From NCBI GenBank assembly GCA_013911885.1, contig JACESI010000006.1, forward strand, positions 123,483 through 187,482: a DNA stretch of 64,000 nt, given 5' to 3'. The position numbers and the translations under genes are program-made. Within the stretch, counting starts at the first letter, position 1. The number at the start of each line of letters is the position of its first letter. Below the pieces are notes generated by a model. The model was not told the DNA's origin. It made no database searches and was given only the letters and a program-made list of their open reading frames with translations. Below are positions 35,962 to 45,431 of this stretch, piece by piece. This stretch comes from Hyphomicrobiales bacterium. Lineage in GTDB: Bacteria > Pseudomonadota > Alphaproteobacteria > Rhizobiales > JACESI01.

Positions 35962-38214
35962 TCAATCGTTGATCCGAGTCACTGTGCTCACCACGGGGCA
36001 ACTGCGAATTTCAGACATCACGGCATTGAGTCTTTTGAGGTCATTTACCAGAATATCGATCTCGATATCTGTAAAATCGACAGCGCTTTGCTTGAATTCA
36101 ATCCGCTCTATGTTGCAGCCGCGATTTGCGATGATCTGGGCAATCTTGGCAAGGGTCCCCGGTTCGTTGATAGCGCTTACGAGAATGCGCGCCGGAAAAC
36201 GCTCCGTTGAATCCTCTTCGACATTCCAGCGGACGTCGAGCCAGAGTTCCGGTGTATCATCAAATCGGCTGAGCGACTGGGACTGAATCGGATAGATGGT
36301 AACACCGACACCCGGCTCCAGAATGCCAACGATGCGGTCTCCTGGAACGGCGCCGCCTTTTTCGGCAAATTTTACCGGCAGATCAGGCGAAAGGCCGCGG
36401 ATCGGAATCGATGGCCCCTCCTCCACGATACCGCGCCGCGCCTTTCCTGGAATTTTAAAGCGCAGCACTTTCGAACCAATGCCAAACCACCCTTCGCTCG
36501 TGTGCGCGGGGACACGTTTCTTTCCGGCATCCCTCCCCTTTGTTTCGGGATAGATCATTTCGATCACGGACGATGGGGATATCTCGCCGCGTCCGATGCG
36601 CGCCATGAGTTCGTCCTGATCGTGGATGCGAAGACGGGACATGATCTCACGGACCATGTTATCCGAATAAGGCCGGTCTGCATTCTGGAAATGGCGCCGC
36701 AGAATCTGCTGACCGAGGCCAGCATATTGGCGACGCACTTCGGCCCGGGTTGTCCTTCGGATCGCAGCGCGGGCCTTTCCCGTTACAACAAGATTTTCCC
36801 AGACAGCAAGCGGCTTTTGGGCTGGCGAGCGCAGAATTTCCACTTCATCGCCGTTGCTGAGCGGCGTGACCAGCGGCATGATCCGGCCATTGATCTTCGT
36901 ACCAACGCAACTATCGCCGATCTTTGTGTGTACGGCATAGGCGAAATCGATCGAATTTGCGCCGCGCGGGAGGCTGATCAGAAGTCCTTTCGGCGTGAAG
37001 CAGAAGACCTGGTCATGAAACAGTTCGAGCTTTGTGTTCTCGATGAAATCGAGCGAATTGTCTTCGTCCTGACTGGAGCGTTCGGCAAGCTGCTTGACGG
37101 TGTTTTGCAGCCACATATAGGCGTGGCTGTCACGCTGCAGGCACGTGGTGCGCTCTTCCGCCCCAAAAGTCCGGTCATTGGCCGCGTCCTTGTAGAGCGA
37201 ATGCGCAGCAATCCCGAGTTCGGCGATCTCGTTCATGTCTTCGGTGCGGATCTGCAATTCAACGCGTCTGCTGCGCGGGCCGATGACGGTGGTGTGGATC
37301 GACCGATAATCATTCTGTTTCGGCGTCGAGATAAAATCTTTGAACCGACCCGGAACAGAAGCCCAGCGTGTATGGATGACACCAAGCGCTCTGTAACAAT
37401 CCTGGACTGTCTTGACGATGACGCGAAACCCGTAGACATCAGACAACTGCTCAAAGCCAACGGCCTTGCGTTCCATCTTCGTGAAGATCGAATAAGGCTT
37501 TTTCTCTCTGCCTGAAACCCGCGCTTCAATACCGGCATCCCGCAGCAGCGCCTCAATATCGCTCACCACGGCATCAATACTCACCTGGTTTGCCTCGCGA
37601 AGCCCCGAAAGCCTTTCGTGGATCGCGTCATAGGCATTCTTGTTGATGACCTGGAAGGCGAGATCCTCCAGTTCCTCGCGCATTTCGCGCATGCCCATGC
37701 GCCCGGCGAGCGGGGCGTAGATATCCCGCGTTTCCTCGGCAATACGGCGGCGCTTTTCCTCGGGAACATAATGCAATGTGCGCATGTTGTGCAGCCGGTC
37801 AGCCAGCTTCACAATGAGCACACGCACATCATCGGAAATTGCAAGAAGAAGTTTGCGAAGGTTTTCTGCCTGCGCCGCCTCTCGCGAGATAAGATCGAGC
37901 CGGTCGATCTTGGTCAGCCCGTCAACCAGGCGACCGATCTCGGAGCCGAAAAGCTTGTCTATTTCAGCGTGTGTTGCGTCGGTGTCTTCAATCGTATCAT
38001 GCAGCAAGGCCACGGCGATCGTCGCATCGTCAAGACGCATATCGGTGAGGATCGCCGCAACCTCAAGAGGATGAGAAAAATAGGGATCGCCCGAGGCGCG
38101 TTTCTGCTGGCCGTGTTTCTTCATCCCATAGACATAGGCCTTGTTCAACAAGGCCTCATCGGTCTGAGGATTATAGCGCATCACGCGTTCGACAAGTTCA
38201 TATTGCCGCATCAT
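35962..38214 (-). CDS. rsh: Bifunctional (p)ppGpp synthetase/hydrolase Rsh
   Basis: A 750-residue RelA/SpoT homologue. The hydrolase HD domain has H48 and H72-D73 in VALLHDTIEDTD; the synthetase region (about 235-350) has GRFKDFISTPKQNDYRSIHT, and the RFKD form is the one found in bifunctional enzymes. A TGS domain (from about 385: FCFTPKGLLISLPRGAN) and a C-terminal ACT domain (from about 675) follow. The ATG at 38214 gives MMRQYELVERV, the usual start. It is the only such gene here and fits the single-Rsh pattern of Rhizobiales; it controls the stringent response. Confidence 0.95.
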   Translation of the reverse strand: MMRQYELVERVMRYNPQTDEALLNKAYVYGMKKHGQQKRASGDPYFSHPLEVAAILTDMRLDDATIAVALLHDTIEDTDATHAEIDKLFGSEIGRLVDGLTKIDRLDLISREAAQAENLRKLLLAISDDVRVLIVKLADRLHNMRTLHYVPEEKRRRIAEETRDIYAPLAGRMGMREMREELEDLAFQVINKNAYDAIHERLSGLREANQVSIDAVVSDIEALLRDAGIEARVSGREKKPYSIFTKMERKAVGFEQLSDVYGFRVIVKTVQDCYRALGVIHTRWASVPGRFKDFISTPKQNDYRSIHTTVIGPRSRRVELQIRTEDMNEIAELGIAAHSLYKDAANDRTFGAEERTTCLQRDSHAYMWLQNTVKQLAERSSQDEDNSLDFIENTKLELFHDQVFCFTPKGLLISLPRGANSIDFAYAVHTKIGDSCVGTKINGRIMPLVTPLSNGDEVEILRSPAQKPLAVWENLVVTGKARAAIRRTTRAEVRRQYAGLGQQILRRHFQNADRPYSDNMVREIMSRLRIHDQDELMARIGRGEISPSSVIEMIYPETKGRDAGKKRVPAHTSEGWFGIGSKVLRFKIPGKARRGIVEEGPSIPIRGLSPDLPVKFAEKGGAVPGDRIVGILEPGVGVTIYPIQSQSLSRFDDTPELWLDVRWNVEEDSTERFPARILVSAINEPGTLAKIAQIIANRGCNIERIEFKQSAVDFTDIEIDILVNDLKRLNAVMSEIRSCPVVSTVTRIND

Positions 38215-38342
38215 GGACGGATGCACTGCCTTTCAATATTCGCAACAAGACGGGACCAATTCAAATCAGCCGAAAAGTCGGCAAATCTGTTCCAGGGGTG
38301 ATCCGGATATCCTAGCGCACCGTCGCGACGGCAGAAAGGTCT

Positions 38343-38750
38343 TTAATAATCGTCTGGACGATCGGGCGGAACGAGGCTCTCCAGTCCACGCAGCAGCTCT
38401 TCCTCGGACAGGCGATCGTAACCGATCTCGCCATCGTCATCCTCGCCAGTCGCGGCGATTGCGTCCATCGAAGCTCTGCTGGCTTCAACCACGGGAACGA
38501 TGTCGACTTCAGGCTCGTCGACTTCGACATGTTTCTGAAGCGAGTGTATGAGGTCTTCCTTGAGGTCTTCGGGCGAAATGGTCTCTTCAGCGATTTCGCG
38601 CAAGGCAACGACCGGATTTTTATCGTTGTCGCGATCAACCGTGATTTCCGCACCGGTTGAGATCAGCCGTGCGCGATGACCGGCGAGCAGAACCAGCTCG
38701 AACCGGTTCTCCACTTTGTCAACACAGTCTTCGACAGTGACTCGGGCCAT
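38343..38750 (-). CDS. rpoZ: RNA polymerase omega subunit
   Basis: A 135-residue protein with the omega signature at its N-terminus: [31 protein letters not shown] in outline, followed by [18 protein letters not shown]. The acidic C-terminal half is the long form common in Rhizobiales. It helps RNA polymerase assembly and forms a ppGpp site in many bacteria, which suits its place before rsh. The gap to rsh is 128 bases. Confidence 0.94.
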   Translation of the reverse strand: MARVTVEDCVDKVENRFELVLLAGHRARLISTGAEITVDRDNDKNPVVALREIAEETISPEDLKEDLIHSLQKHVEVDEPEVDIVPVVEASRASMDAIAATGEDDDGEIGYDRLSEEELLRGLESLVPPDRPDDY

Positions 38751-39082
38751 ATGAAATTCTCCAAAAAACGGCGGAAGGAAAAAAGTCCTCGGCTTATACT
38801 CGCGGGGCCAGAAATTGCAAGACCAACATGCGATTCGATCGGCCTTTCCTCAACCTGAAGTAACAGCGAAAACACCATTTCGTGTCTGGAGACGACCCTT
38901 TGCGACAAAGTGTTCGTTCACTTTTGCGCATGAGTGCTTAAAATTAACCTGTTTCGTGTCGACCTCATAAAGACGTGATTTGAAAGTTATTATTTTTTGG
39001 CCTAGGTGCTCGTATCTCATCAAGTATATTACCTCACTCCCCGCTATTTCAAAAAGCATTTAAAGACTGGAGATTATGTACC
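38751..39082. other. AT-rich divergent promoter region between rpoZ and the NYN gene
   Basis: These 332 bases are clearly richer in A+T than the flanks. They hold the rpoZ promoter (listed separately) and must hold the start signals of the NYN-domain gene. A 69-codon minus-strand frame inside (38850-39059) has no ribosome site or recognisable features. I see no RNA gene. Confidence 0.5.
38793..38820 (-). promoter_or_regulatory. Sigma-70-type promoter of rpoZ
   Basis: On the minus strand TTGCAA (38820-38815) and TATAAG (38798-38793) are 16 bases apart, and the rpoZ ATG lies about 40 bases downstream. Both boxes match the consensus well (5/6 each counting common alphaproteobacterial forms). 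Confidence 0.55.
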
Positions 39083-39685
39083 ATGTTTGATTCCAGGGAA
39101 AAGGTCGCTTTATTTATTGACGGCGCAAATCTCTATGCAACCGCAAGATCATTGGATTTTGAAATTGACTATCGTCGTCTGCTAAAAGATTTCAAGCAGA
39201 AATCCTATTTACTGCGCGCCTATTACTATACAGCTCTCGCTGATGATCAGGAATATTCCTCCATTCGTCCGCTGATCGATTGGCTGGACTATAACGGATA
39301 CAAGGTCGTCACTAAGCCAACTAAAGAATTTACAGACGCACAAGGACGACGGAAAGTAAAAGGCAATATGGATATCGAACTCGCGGTCGATATGCTGGAA
39401 GCGGCGGAACATGCCGACCATCTAGTGCTTTTTTCCGGCGATGGTGATTTTCGCTCGCTTGTTGCAGCCGTCCAGCGCAAGGGGCGCAAGGTGAGCGTGG
39501 TTTCAACGCTTGCGGTTCAGCCGCCGATGATTTCCGATGAACTGCGCCGTCAGGCTGATCACTTTATCGAATTGAAAACCCTGCGCGGCGCGATCGGTCG
39601 CGATCCGGGGGAGCGTCCTGTGCGCCATGTTGAGGTTGATGACGACGAGGAATATGACGAGGATATAGTGTCTGTCGGGCGCTGA
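39083..39685 (+). CDS. NYN-domain (LabA/DUF88-type) putative RNase
   Basis: A 200-residue PIN-like protein of the NYN family. The acidic active-site residues lie in ALFIDGANLYATARSL, KGNMDIELAVDMLEAA and LVLFSGDGDFRSLVAAV. The C-terminal tail is acidic (DDDEEYDED). Such proteins are predicted metal-dependent RNases; no substrate is known for this branch. A GGAG site precedes the ATG. It is divergent from rpoZ and is a fixed member of this neighbourhood in Brucella-like genomes. Confidence 0.9.
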   Translation: MFDSREKVALFIDGANLYATARSLDFEIDYRRLLKDFKQKSYLLRAYYYTALADDQEYSSIRPLIDWLDYNGYKVVTKPTKEFTDAQGRRKVKGNMDIELAVDMLEAAEHADHLVLFSGDGDFRSLVAAVQRKGRKVSVVSTLAVQPPMISDELRRQADHFIELKTLRGAIGRDPGERPVRHVEVDDDEEYDEDIVSVGR

Positions 39686-39714
39686 TTGCCGGGCTCGTTT
39701 GGCCGATCCGCGAC

Positions 39715-40374
39715 ATGCCCTTCATTAGACCATCTCCTTGCAATGGCGAACCGCCGCGCGACTGTGCGCTTTGCCCGCGTCTTTCAGCGTTTATCAAAGA
39801 ACAACGAGACCGGGAGCCGGACTGGTTCAATGCGCCCGTTCCGACATTCGGCGATCCGAACGCGCGCCTGATGATCGTCGGGCTTGCCCCCGGCCTTCAG
39901 GGCGCGAACCGCACCGGCAGACCCTTTACCGGCGATTACGCGGGCGATCTACTTTATTCAACGCTTCAGAAATTTGGCTTTTCGATCGGTGAATATGCTG
40001 CCCGCGCCGATGACGGCTTGATCCTGACAGATTGTGCGATCACCAATTCCGTGCGTTGCGTTCCGCCCGCAAACAGGCCGACACCGGCGGAAATCGCGAC
40101 ATGTCGCCGCTTTCTCGCTGCCACATTGGCCGAATACGAAAGCGTGATCGCGCTCCTCGCACTCGGGCGCATCGCTCATGAATCGGTTTTCAGAACACTG
40201 GGGCTTGGATTGAAGCAGCATCCTTTCTCGCACGGCGCTGTGCATCAATGCGGCGATCGTCGATTGATTTTCGACAGTTATCACTGCTCGCGCTACAACA
40301 CGAATACCGGAAGGCTCACCACGGCGATGTTCGAGGATGTTTTCGTGGCGATCCGGGCGCATCTCGACGCATAG
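39715..40374 (+). CDS. Uracil-DNA glycosylase, family 5 (UDGb)
   Basis: A 219-residue Fe-S uracil-DNA glycosylase. Motif A is GLAPGLQGANRTGRPFTGDY, with the GANRTGR/FTGD form that marks family 5, and motif B is HCSRYNTNTGRL. Four cysteines suited to a [4Fe-4S] cluster are C17 and C20 (DCALC), C115 (SVRC) and C130 (ATC). It removes uracil and deaminated purines from DNA. The catalytic region has no polar Asn after motif-A Gly-Leu-Ala-Pro, as usual for the family. It follows the NYN gene by 29 bases. Confidence 0.93.
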   Translation: MPFIRPSPCNGEPPRDCALCPRLSAFIKEQRDREPDWFNAPVPTFGDPNARLMIVGLAPGLQGANRTGRPFTGDYAGDLLYSTLQKFGFSIGEYAARADDGLILTDCAITNSVRCVPPANRPTPAEIATCRRFLAATLAEYESVIALLALGRIAHESVFRTLGLGLKQHPFSHGAVHQCGDRRLIFDSYHCSRYNTNTGRLTTAMFEDVFVAIRAHLDA

Positions 40375-40410
40375 CGGCGGCGGTCCGTTCAAAAACACAT
40401 CGCTAGAGGT

Positions 40411-40890
40411 TCAGCCGCGGTCGCGCAGCAAGCGCGCCTTTTCCCGGCCCCAGTCGCGCTGTTTCTCGGTCTCCCGCTTGTCATGCAGTTTCTTGCCGCG
40501 TCCAAGGCCGACCTCGACCTTGGCGCGTCCGCGATCATTGAAATACATTTTCAGTGGCACGAGGGTCATGCCTTCCCGCTGAATGGCGGCGGAGAGTTTC
40601 TCCACCTGGCGGCGATGCAGAAGCAGCTTGCGCTTGCGCCGGGGCTGATGGTTAAACCGGTTCGCTTCAAGATATTCGGGAATATAGGCGTTAATCAGCC
40701 AGATTTCCCCGCCCTCTTCGCTCGCATAGGATTCGGCGATCGTTGATTTTCCCTGACGCAGCGACTTCACCTCAGTACCGGTCAGAATGATCCCGGCTTC
40801 AAAAGTTTCAACGATTTCATAGCTGAACCGCGCCCGGCGATTGTCAGCCGCAACGCGGTTGCTTGGTTTCTTGGCGGGCTTCCTGGTCAC
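40411..40890 (-). CDS. smpB: SsrA-binding protein SmpB
   Basis: A 159-residue basic protein for trans-translation. Family features: [31 protein letters not shown] near the N-terminus (in outline), [26 protein letters not shown] in the middle, and a basic tail [18 protein letters not shown] that enters the ribosome. It delivers tmRNA to stalled ribosomes. The start codon is GTG at 40890. It follows dapA by 15 bases. The ssrA gene itself is not in the window. Confidence 0.95.
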   Translation of the reverse strand: MTRKPAKKPSNRVAADNRRARFSYEIVETFEAGIILTGTEVKSLRQGKSTIAESYASEEGGEIWLINAYIPEYLEANRFNHQPRRKRKLLLHRRQVEKLSAAIQREGMTLVPLKMYFNDRGRAKVEVGLGRGKKLHDKRETEKQRDWGREKARLLRDRG

Positions 40891-40905
40891 GATCCCTGCT
40901 TGATC

Positions 40906-41784
40906 TCAGTTCAACAGTCCGGCGTGGATCAGGGCTGCGTCGATTGCCTGTTTCACCTCATCGGAGGCAGGCACCATGGGAAGGCGCATGTCCTCGCCCA
41001 TAAGGCCGAGCTTTGCGAGCGCATATTTGGGACCGGACGGGTTCGGCTGAAGAAAAAGCGCCTTGTGCAGCGGTGCGAGACGATCCTGGATCGCGAGCGC
41101 ATCGCCATACCGCCCTTCGAGGGTTGCGGTCTGGAACTGGGCGCAAAGCCGTGGCGCAATGTTTGCGGTGACGGATATGCAGCCACGCCCGCCCTGAGCG
41201 TTAAAGCCAAGCGCGGTCATGTCCTCGCCCGAGAGCTGGATGAAATCCTCACCGATCACCATGCGCTGCTGCGCGACACGGGCAAGATCACCCGTCGCAT
41301 CCTTGACGCCGACAATGTTCTTGCAGTCCCTGAAGAGCCGCGCCATCGTGTCGACCGACATGTCGACCACACTGCGCGGGGGAATGTTGTAAATGATGAT
41401 CGGCAGCGCCGTTGCTGCGCTGATCGCCCTGTAATGCGCGTAAAGGCCGCGTTGATCCGGCTTGTTGTAATAGGGCGTGACGACGAGAAGGCCGTCCGCG
41501 CCTGCCTTCTCGGCATGGCGCGCAAGGTCGATCGCCTCAGCGGTGTTGTTCGAGCCAGCACCAGCGATGACCGGCACGCGCTTTTTGGTTGTTTCAATGC
41601 AGATCTCGACGATCCGCTTGTGTTCGTCATGCGACAGCGTTGGCGATTCCCCGGTCGTGCCGACCGGCACCAGACCGTGCGATCCCTCCGCGATCTGCCA
41701 GTCAACGAATTTTGCAAAGGTTGTCTCATCGAGACGACCATTGGCAAACGGCGTGACGAGCGCCGGCATCGAACCTTGAAACAT
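40906..41784 (-). CDS. dapA: 4-hydroxy-tetrahydrodipicolinate synthase DapA
   Basis: A 292-residue TIM-barrel enzyme of lysine and cell-wall diaminopimelate synthesis. The Schiff-base lysine is K161 in VGVKDATGD, the catalytic tyrosines are Y107 (TPYYNKPDQ) and Y132 (IIYNIPPRS), and GTTGESPTL carries Thr44-Thr45. It condenses pyruvate with aspartate semialdehyde. The ATG at 41784 has GGATGG about 5 bases upstream; the frame is open to 42132 but those extra residues are not part of the family. Confidence 0.95.
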   Translation of the reverse strand: MFQGSMPALVTPFANGRLDETTFAKFVDWQIAEGSHGLVPVGTTGESPTLSHDEHKRIVEICIETTKKRVPVIAGAGSNNTAEAIDLARHAEKAGADGLLVVTPYYNKPDQRGLYAHYRAISAATALPIIIYNIPPRSVVDMSVDTMARLFRDCKNIVGVKDATGDLARVAQQRMVIGEDFIQLSGEDMTALGFNAQGGRGCISVTANIAPRLCAQFQTATLEGRYGDALAIQDRLAPLHKALFLQPNPSGPKYALAKLGLMGEDMRLPMVPASDEVKQAIDAALIHAGLLN

Positions 41785-42067
41785 GTCAACCATCCAGATC
41801 AGAAAGAACAAACCGGGCCTTTTTCTGCCCGCCCGTGGCAGCGGACCATAGAATTTAAGCAACCGGACGGCAAGACCCGAAAAACCGGAAATAAGGCGCG
41901 TTGAGCGCCGGAACTCTGGCTTCTGTTGTTTTCGAAGGACAGGCCGACAAGCACAGATCCCAAAGCCTGCAAGGGCGCGGCCATGCTCTTGAAACAAATC
42001 CACACCTGCCTTAAACGGTGAAGGGTACGATCCACCAAACCAGCCAACCCGGACAAGGAAGTTCATC

Positions 42068-42970
42068 TTGGAAGAGACACAAGGCGCCGACATTTGGCGG
42101 GAATTCTCTTGCCGGACGATGGACGATCTCACGATTCGCGGGCGCGACTACGGCAACCGCCTGTCTGATACCATGCCGCTTGTCTGCTTACCGGGGCTCA
42201 CCCGCAGTACGCGCGACTTTGATGCGCTCGCAACGTTGATCAGCCAGGATTCCGACGCGCCACGACGGGTGCTGACCCTCGATTATCGCGGCCGCGGGCG
42301 CTCCGACTATGATCCGAATTGGGAAAATTATCATCCCCTTACCGAGGCGCAGGACGTGCTGAATGCGATCACGGCGGCTGGGCTGCGCGATGTGGCGATC
42401 CTCGGCACGTCGCGCGGTGGTATCATTGCCATGCTCCTCGGTGCCCTGCGGCCCGGCATTCTGAAAGGCGTGATCCTGCATGATATCGGCCCGACGATCG
42501 ATGTCACCGGCCTGATCAAGATCAAGAATTATGTCTCGCAGATGCCGCAGCCGCGCAACTGGCAGGATGCCGCCGACATCATGCGTACAGTCCATCGTGG
42601 CAGTTTTCCGAACAACAATGACGAGGACTGGATGCAGGCCGCGCGCCTCACCTTTGCCGACAAGAACGGTGCTCCCGTCCTTGATTTTGATCCGGGCCTG
42701 ATCAAGACGCTTGTGGCAATCTCCGCCGATGATCCGCCGCCCGACCTGTGGCCGCAATTCATGTCCCTTCGCGCCAAGCCGCTTCTCGTCATCCGCGGCG
42801 GGATATCGGACCTTTTTTCACAAGCGACCCTCGATATGATGGATCGCGCTCACCCAACGCTCAAGAGCGTTGTTGTGCCCGATCAGGGGCATGTGCCAAG
42901 CCTGCTTTATCCGCCAGCCCTTGAGGCCATTTTCGCGTTTCTGAAGGCTCTTGACGTGGCTCATGCCTGA
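42068..42970 (+). CDS. Alpha/beta hydrolase
   Basis: A 300-residue alpha/beta-hydrolase-fold protein. The nucleophile elbow is GTSRGGI (about residues 117-123), the oxyanion region is [12 protein letters not shown], and the triad acid and histidine are in RGGISDLFS and [12 protein letters not shown] start at 42068 is chosen because AGGAAG stands 6 bases before it; an ATG at 42119 would give a shorter form. The substrate is unknown. Four copies of a 12-bp repeat begin at its stop codon. Confidence 0.85.
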   Translation: MEETQGADIWREFSCRTMDDLTIRGRDYGNRLSDTMPLVCLPGLTRSTRDFDALATLISQDSDAPRRVLTLDYRGRGRSDYDPNWENYHPLTEAQDVLNAITAAGLRDVAILGTSRGGIIAMLLGALRPGILKGVILHDIGPTIDVTGLIKIKNYVSQMPQPRNWQDAADIMRTVHRGSFPNNNDEDWMQAARLTFADKNGAPVLDFDPGLIKTLVAISADDPPPDLWPQFMSLRAKPLLVIRGGISDLFSQATLDMMDRAHPTLKSVVVPDQGHVPSLLYPPALEAIFAFLKALDVAHA

Positions 42971-43024
42971 ACTGCGGCCTGAACTGCGGCCTGAACTGCG
43001 GCCTGAACTGCGGCCTGAACCGCC
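42965..43024. repeat. 12-bp tandem repeat (minisatellite), five units
   Basis: GCCTGAACTGCG is repeated four times exactly from 42965, then once more as GCCTGAACCGCC up to 43024. The first unit covers the stop codon of the alpha/beta hydrolase. The array ends 19 bases before the stop of the convergent membrane protein gene. It is likely variable in copy number between strains. Confidence 0.9.
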
Positions 43025-43042
43025 GCCCGAGCGCGCCGCAAT

Positions 43043-43687
43043 TCACTTTTTCGGCTTCGAGGTTTCCACCTCACCCTTGTCGACGCGTTTTGAAAAGTCG
43101 GTTTCGGTGCCGGCTGCCAGAAGCTTTGCCTGATCCAGCCATTTTTCCCGTTCGATCCGGCCCGGGAAAGCAAGGAAGCTGCCGACCCAAAGCACTTCCC
43201 GCGCATTGAGAGCGGCAATCTGGGCGAAATGAAAAATCCCAAGGTCGTTCAGAGCGCTTTCGTTCTTGGGGCCGATGCCACGGATGCGCTTGAGATTGTC
43301 CTTGCCGGAGGCGAGCGGCGCGGCCAGAACCTTTGGCCGTGAGCCGACCGCATCCGCCCGTGCGGCCTCTTCATCTTTGCCGGCCGGGATCACCATATCG
43401 ACTGCATTTGCCGCATAAATGTCCTCAGCGCGGGTTTCAGGCGCGTGAGCCGATGGACTTGCCGCAAGCGGTGCGGCAGGTGCCGGCATTGCCATTTCAG
43501 CTTTTACCGGTTCAGCTTTTACAGGTTGAGCTTTTACCGGTTGAGCTTTTACCGGTTCAGGTAGGGCGGTGACATAACGTGGCTCATCCGGCACTGCGAA
43601 TAACTTCTTGGCAAGACAACCAAGAAGACAGCCGATGAGATAGGCAAGTGCAATCAGAAGCAGTGACTGGATAATGAGCATGAACAT
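43043..43687 (-). CDS. Membrane-anchored protein with C-terminal helix-hairpin-helix domain
   Basis: A 214-residue protein: an N-terminal membrane helix (about 3-25, with Cys-Gly-Leu-Leu-Gly-Cys-type turns), a linker with four PVKA[Q/E] repeats (about 45-63), an Ala/Pro-rich spacer, and a C-terminal domain from about 130 whose LKRIRGIGPKNESALNDLGI is a helix-hairpin-helix motif. This motif is often mislabelled as an NADH dehydrogenase subunit in Rhizobiales. Its role is unknown; binding of DNA or a protein partner at the membrane is possible. The ribosome site GAGGA overlaps the stop of the 32-residue ORF upstream. Confidence 0.8.
   Translation of the reverse strand: MFMLIIQSLLLIALAYLIGCLLGCLAKKLFAVPDEPRYVTALPEPVKAQPVKAQPVKAEPVKAEMAMPAPAAPLAASPSAHAPETRAEDIYAANAVDMVIPAGKDEEAARADAVGSRPKVLAAPLASGKDNLKRIRGIGPKNESALNDLGIFHFAQIAALNAREVLWVGSFLAFPGRIEREKWLDQAKLLAAGTETDFSKRVDKGEVETSKPKK
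43501..43560 (-). repeat. 15-bp tandem repeat coding PVKAQ/PVKAE
   Basis: Four adjacent copies of CTTTTACCGGTTCAG (plus-strand form, with one or two base changes) code for four five-residue units in the linker of the membrane-anchored helix-hairpin-helix protein. Changes in copy number would keep the frame and alter linker length. Confidence 0.85.
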
Positions 43688-43697
43688 TGAATGGTCC

Positions 43698-43796
43698 TCA
43701 GGCCGGCTTGTGCTTGCAGGTCATCCAGCCGACCGCCAGGCCGACAATGAACGCCAGAAGCAAAAACAGCCACAATTGTGAAATCAGATAATCCAT
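43698..43796 (-). CDS. Tiny 32-residue membrane protein
   Basis: ATG at 43796 to TGA at 43698: a single strongly hydrophobic helix (about residues 4-24) followed by the short basic end MTCKHKPA. GGGGGA lies 7 bases before the ATG, inside the 3' end of the OmpA-like gene, and the TGA overlaps the GAGGA ribosome site of the next gene, so it is set between two genes with tight coupling on both sides. No family is recognised. The signals make it a probable real small protein of this envelope operon. Confidence 0.65.
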   Translation of the reverse strand: MDYLISQLWLFLLLAFIVGLAVGWMTCKHKPA

Positions 43797-43808
43797 CCCA
43801 AAGTCCCC

Positions 43809-45431
43809 CTATTGGCTCTTGATGAGCCGGAATTCGATACGCCGGTTCTGTGCCTTGTTTTCCGCCGTGTCATTGGCGACAACGGGCTCACTCTCTCCAA
43901 GCCCAAGTGTTTCCAGCCGCGTGCGGGCGACGCCAGCTTTCACAAGATAATCCGCAACTGCTTGTGCGCGCGCGTTGCTGAGACGGATATTCGCATCCTC
44001 CGAACCGTCGGAATCGGTATGCCCGATGATCTCAAACCGGGCGACAGGGCAGCTCAGGGCAGCAGCGGCAATGCCATCGAGAAGGCCGAAACTATCGGAA
44101 AGGATCGTCGCTTTCGCGGACGCGAAATAGATCCTGTTTTTTGACGCCGTATCCAGAATCTGTGTGGCGCAGGTCTCGGCCGTCACCTCCTCCGGCTTTG
44201 GTGCCTGGGTGAGCGTCGCCGTGGCACGGAAGCCCGACGGCATGCCGTTTTCAAAACGTTCGCGGATTTCCTCAAGCGGCGCACCGAACGGCACCTCCCC
44301 GGTCAAATTGGCTGTGGTGTCGCTGATGCTGAAACTGCCCTGATTGAGTCGGCTCAGTGCCAGCAACGCCGCATTCACCGCACCGTCGAAACCAACGGGC
44401 GCACCGGCGGCAAGCTTGACACTCACGTCATTGAGTGCGGTCCCGAATCTGCGTTTGGCCCAGTCGGAAATGGAAGCGGCGGTTTTCTCGTCCGGAGAGA
44501 AGCCCGAAAGCTGAACGATGTCGCCATCGCGCCGGGCGGTCATCGTGAATGGCGAAACCGTCGGTCGGCGGATCACGATCGTGCCCTTCGCAAGATCGGC
44601 GGGCATGGTCGTTGCGACCATTTTCTGCGCCTCGTCATAGCTCTCTGGTGTCGCCGCTTCGCCATTGACCGACAATTCATCATTGGTGAGGCTGACGACG
44701 CCTTTCTTGAGATGGCTGATCAGCGATGTGGCAAAGCCGGTCGCATCGCTCCAGGAGAGATTGGCGGGCTTGCCGTCTGCAATTTCCACCCGGTTAATGA
44801 CGGTCGCATCGGGGGCGCTTTTCTTCTGGTTTTCCGCGCCGCCGTCACGGGTTTTCGCATCGGGGGCGTAGCCTGTAAGCGTGATGACCTTGCCCAGTCG
44901 ACGCGCGCTCCAGATATAAGGTGTGACCAGCGGGCGATCAATATTGACAGAGACGATCGCAAGGCCACCATCGAAAGTCGGCGACGCGCCCGAGACCCGG
45001 GCAATCGCGGCGTCATAGGCTCCGGTGTCCCTGGCCGTACCGTCAATGGCGACTTTGCGATCGGAAATCAGCACGGATCCGTCACTGAAGAAAGACAGGA
45101 AATCGACCGCAGCAGAGGAAGCTTCAGCAAAGCCTTCCGGGGCACCGGCGGCAATAGTGGCTTCTGCAGAAAAAACCTCAAGCCCGGGTTTATTCGCCCG
45201 GGCAAGAAGGCGCTCTTTCACGCCGTCGGAAGGCACGGAACCGGTGAGAATGACCGATACACCATTCTTGATTGCAGAGAATATATAGGGCGATACCGCA
45301 GCAGGCTTTGCCGGTTCAGGCGCGGGTGGCGGTGTTGGCGCTTCGACCCTGGCAACGGGCGCGACCAGGGGGGGGAGCTTCGGAAACTGCCGCTGGCGCG
45401 GGTGGCGGTGTTGGCGCTTCGACCTTGGCAA
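43809..45431 (-). CDS. OmpA-family protein, 3' part of a gene split by a frameshift
   Basis: This open frame covers the C-terminal two-thirds of one large gene that starts at 46485. It contains about three further BON-like repeat units and ends in an OmpA/MotB peptidoglycan-binding domain (IYFASAKATIL, FEIIGHTDSDGSEDANIRLS, AQNRRIEFRLI). The N-terminal residues before about 45375 are out of frame and meaningless; no ribosome site serves the ATG at 45431. With one C less in the tract at 45368-45375 the frame joins the upstream half to give an 891-residue membrane-anchored protein that spans to the peptidoglycan. Whether the split is biological or a read error cannot be told here. Confidence 0.75.
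   Translation of the reverse strand: MPRSKRQHRHPRQRQFPKLPPLVAPVARVEAPTPPPAPEPAKPAAVSPYIFSAIKNGVSVILTGSVPSDGVKERLLARANKPGLEVFSAEATIAAGAPEGFAEASSAAVDFLSFFSDGSVLISDRKVAIDGTARDTGAYDAAIARVSGASPTFDGGLAIVSVNIDRPLVTPYIWSARRLGKVITLTGYAPDAKTRDGGAENQKKSAPDATVINRVEIADGKPANLSWSDATGFATSLISHLKKGVVSLTNDELSVNGEAATPESYDEAQKMVATTMPADLAKGTIVIRRPTVSPFTMTARRDGDIVQLSGFSPDEKTAASISDWAKRRFGTALNDVSVKLAAGAPVGFDGAVNAALLALSRLNQGSFSISDTTANLTGEVPFGAPLEEIRERFENGMPSGFRATATLTQAPKPEEVTAETCATQILDTASKNRIYFASAKATILSDSFGLLDGIAAAALSCPVARFEIIGHTDSDGSEDANIRLSNARAQAVADYLVKAGVARTRLETLGLGESEPVVANDTAENKAQNRRIEFRLIKSQ

Noticed and set aside
38850..39059. 69-codon minus-strand ORF upstream of rpoZ
   Set aside because: No ribosome site and no recognisable features, in an AT-rich promoter region.
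41799..42056. Minus-strand ORF upstream of dapA and the extended dapA frame
   Set aside because: The sequence is not related to DapA and lacks translation signals; it is the promoter and leader zone.
43043..43687. NADH dehydrogenase subunit E-like protein
   Set aside because: Only a helix-hairpin-helix motif supports such a label; there are no Fe-S cysteines of NuoE and no nuo genes.
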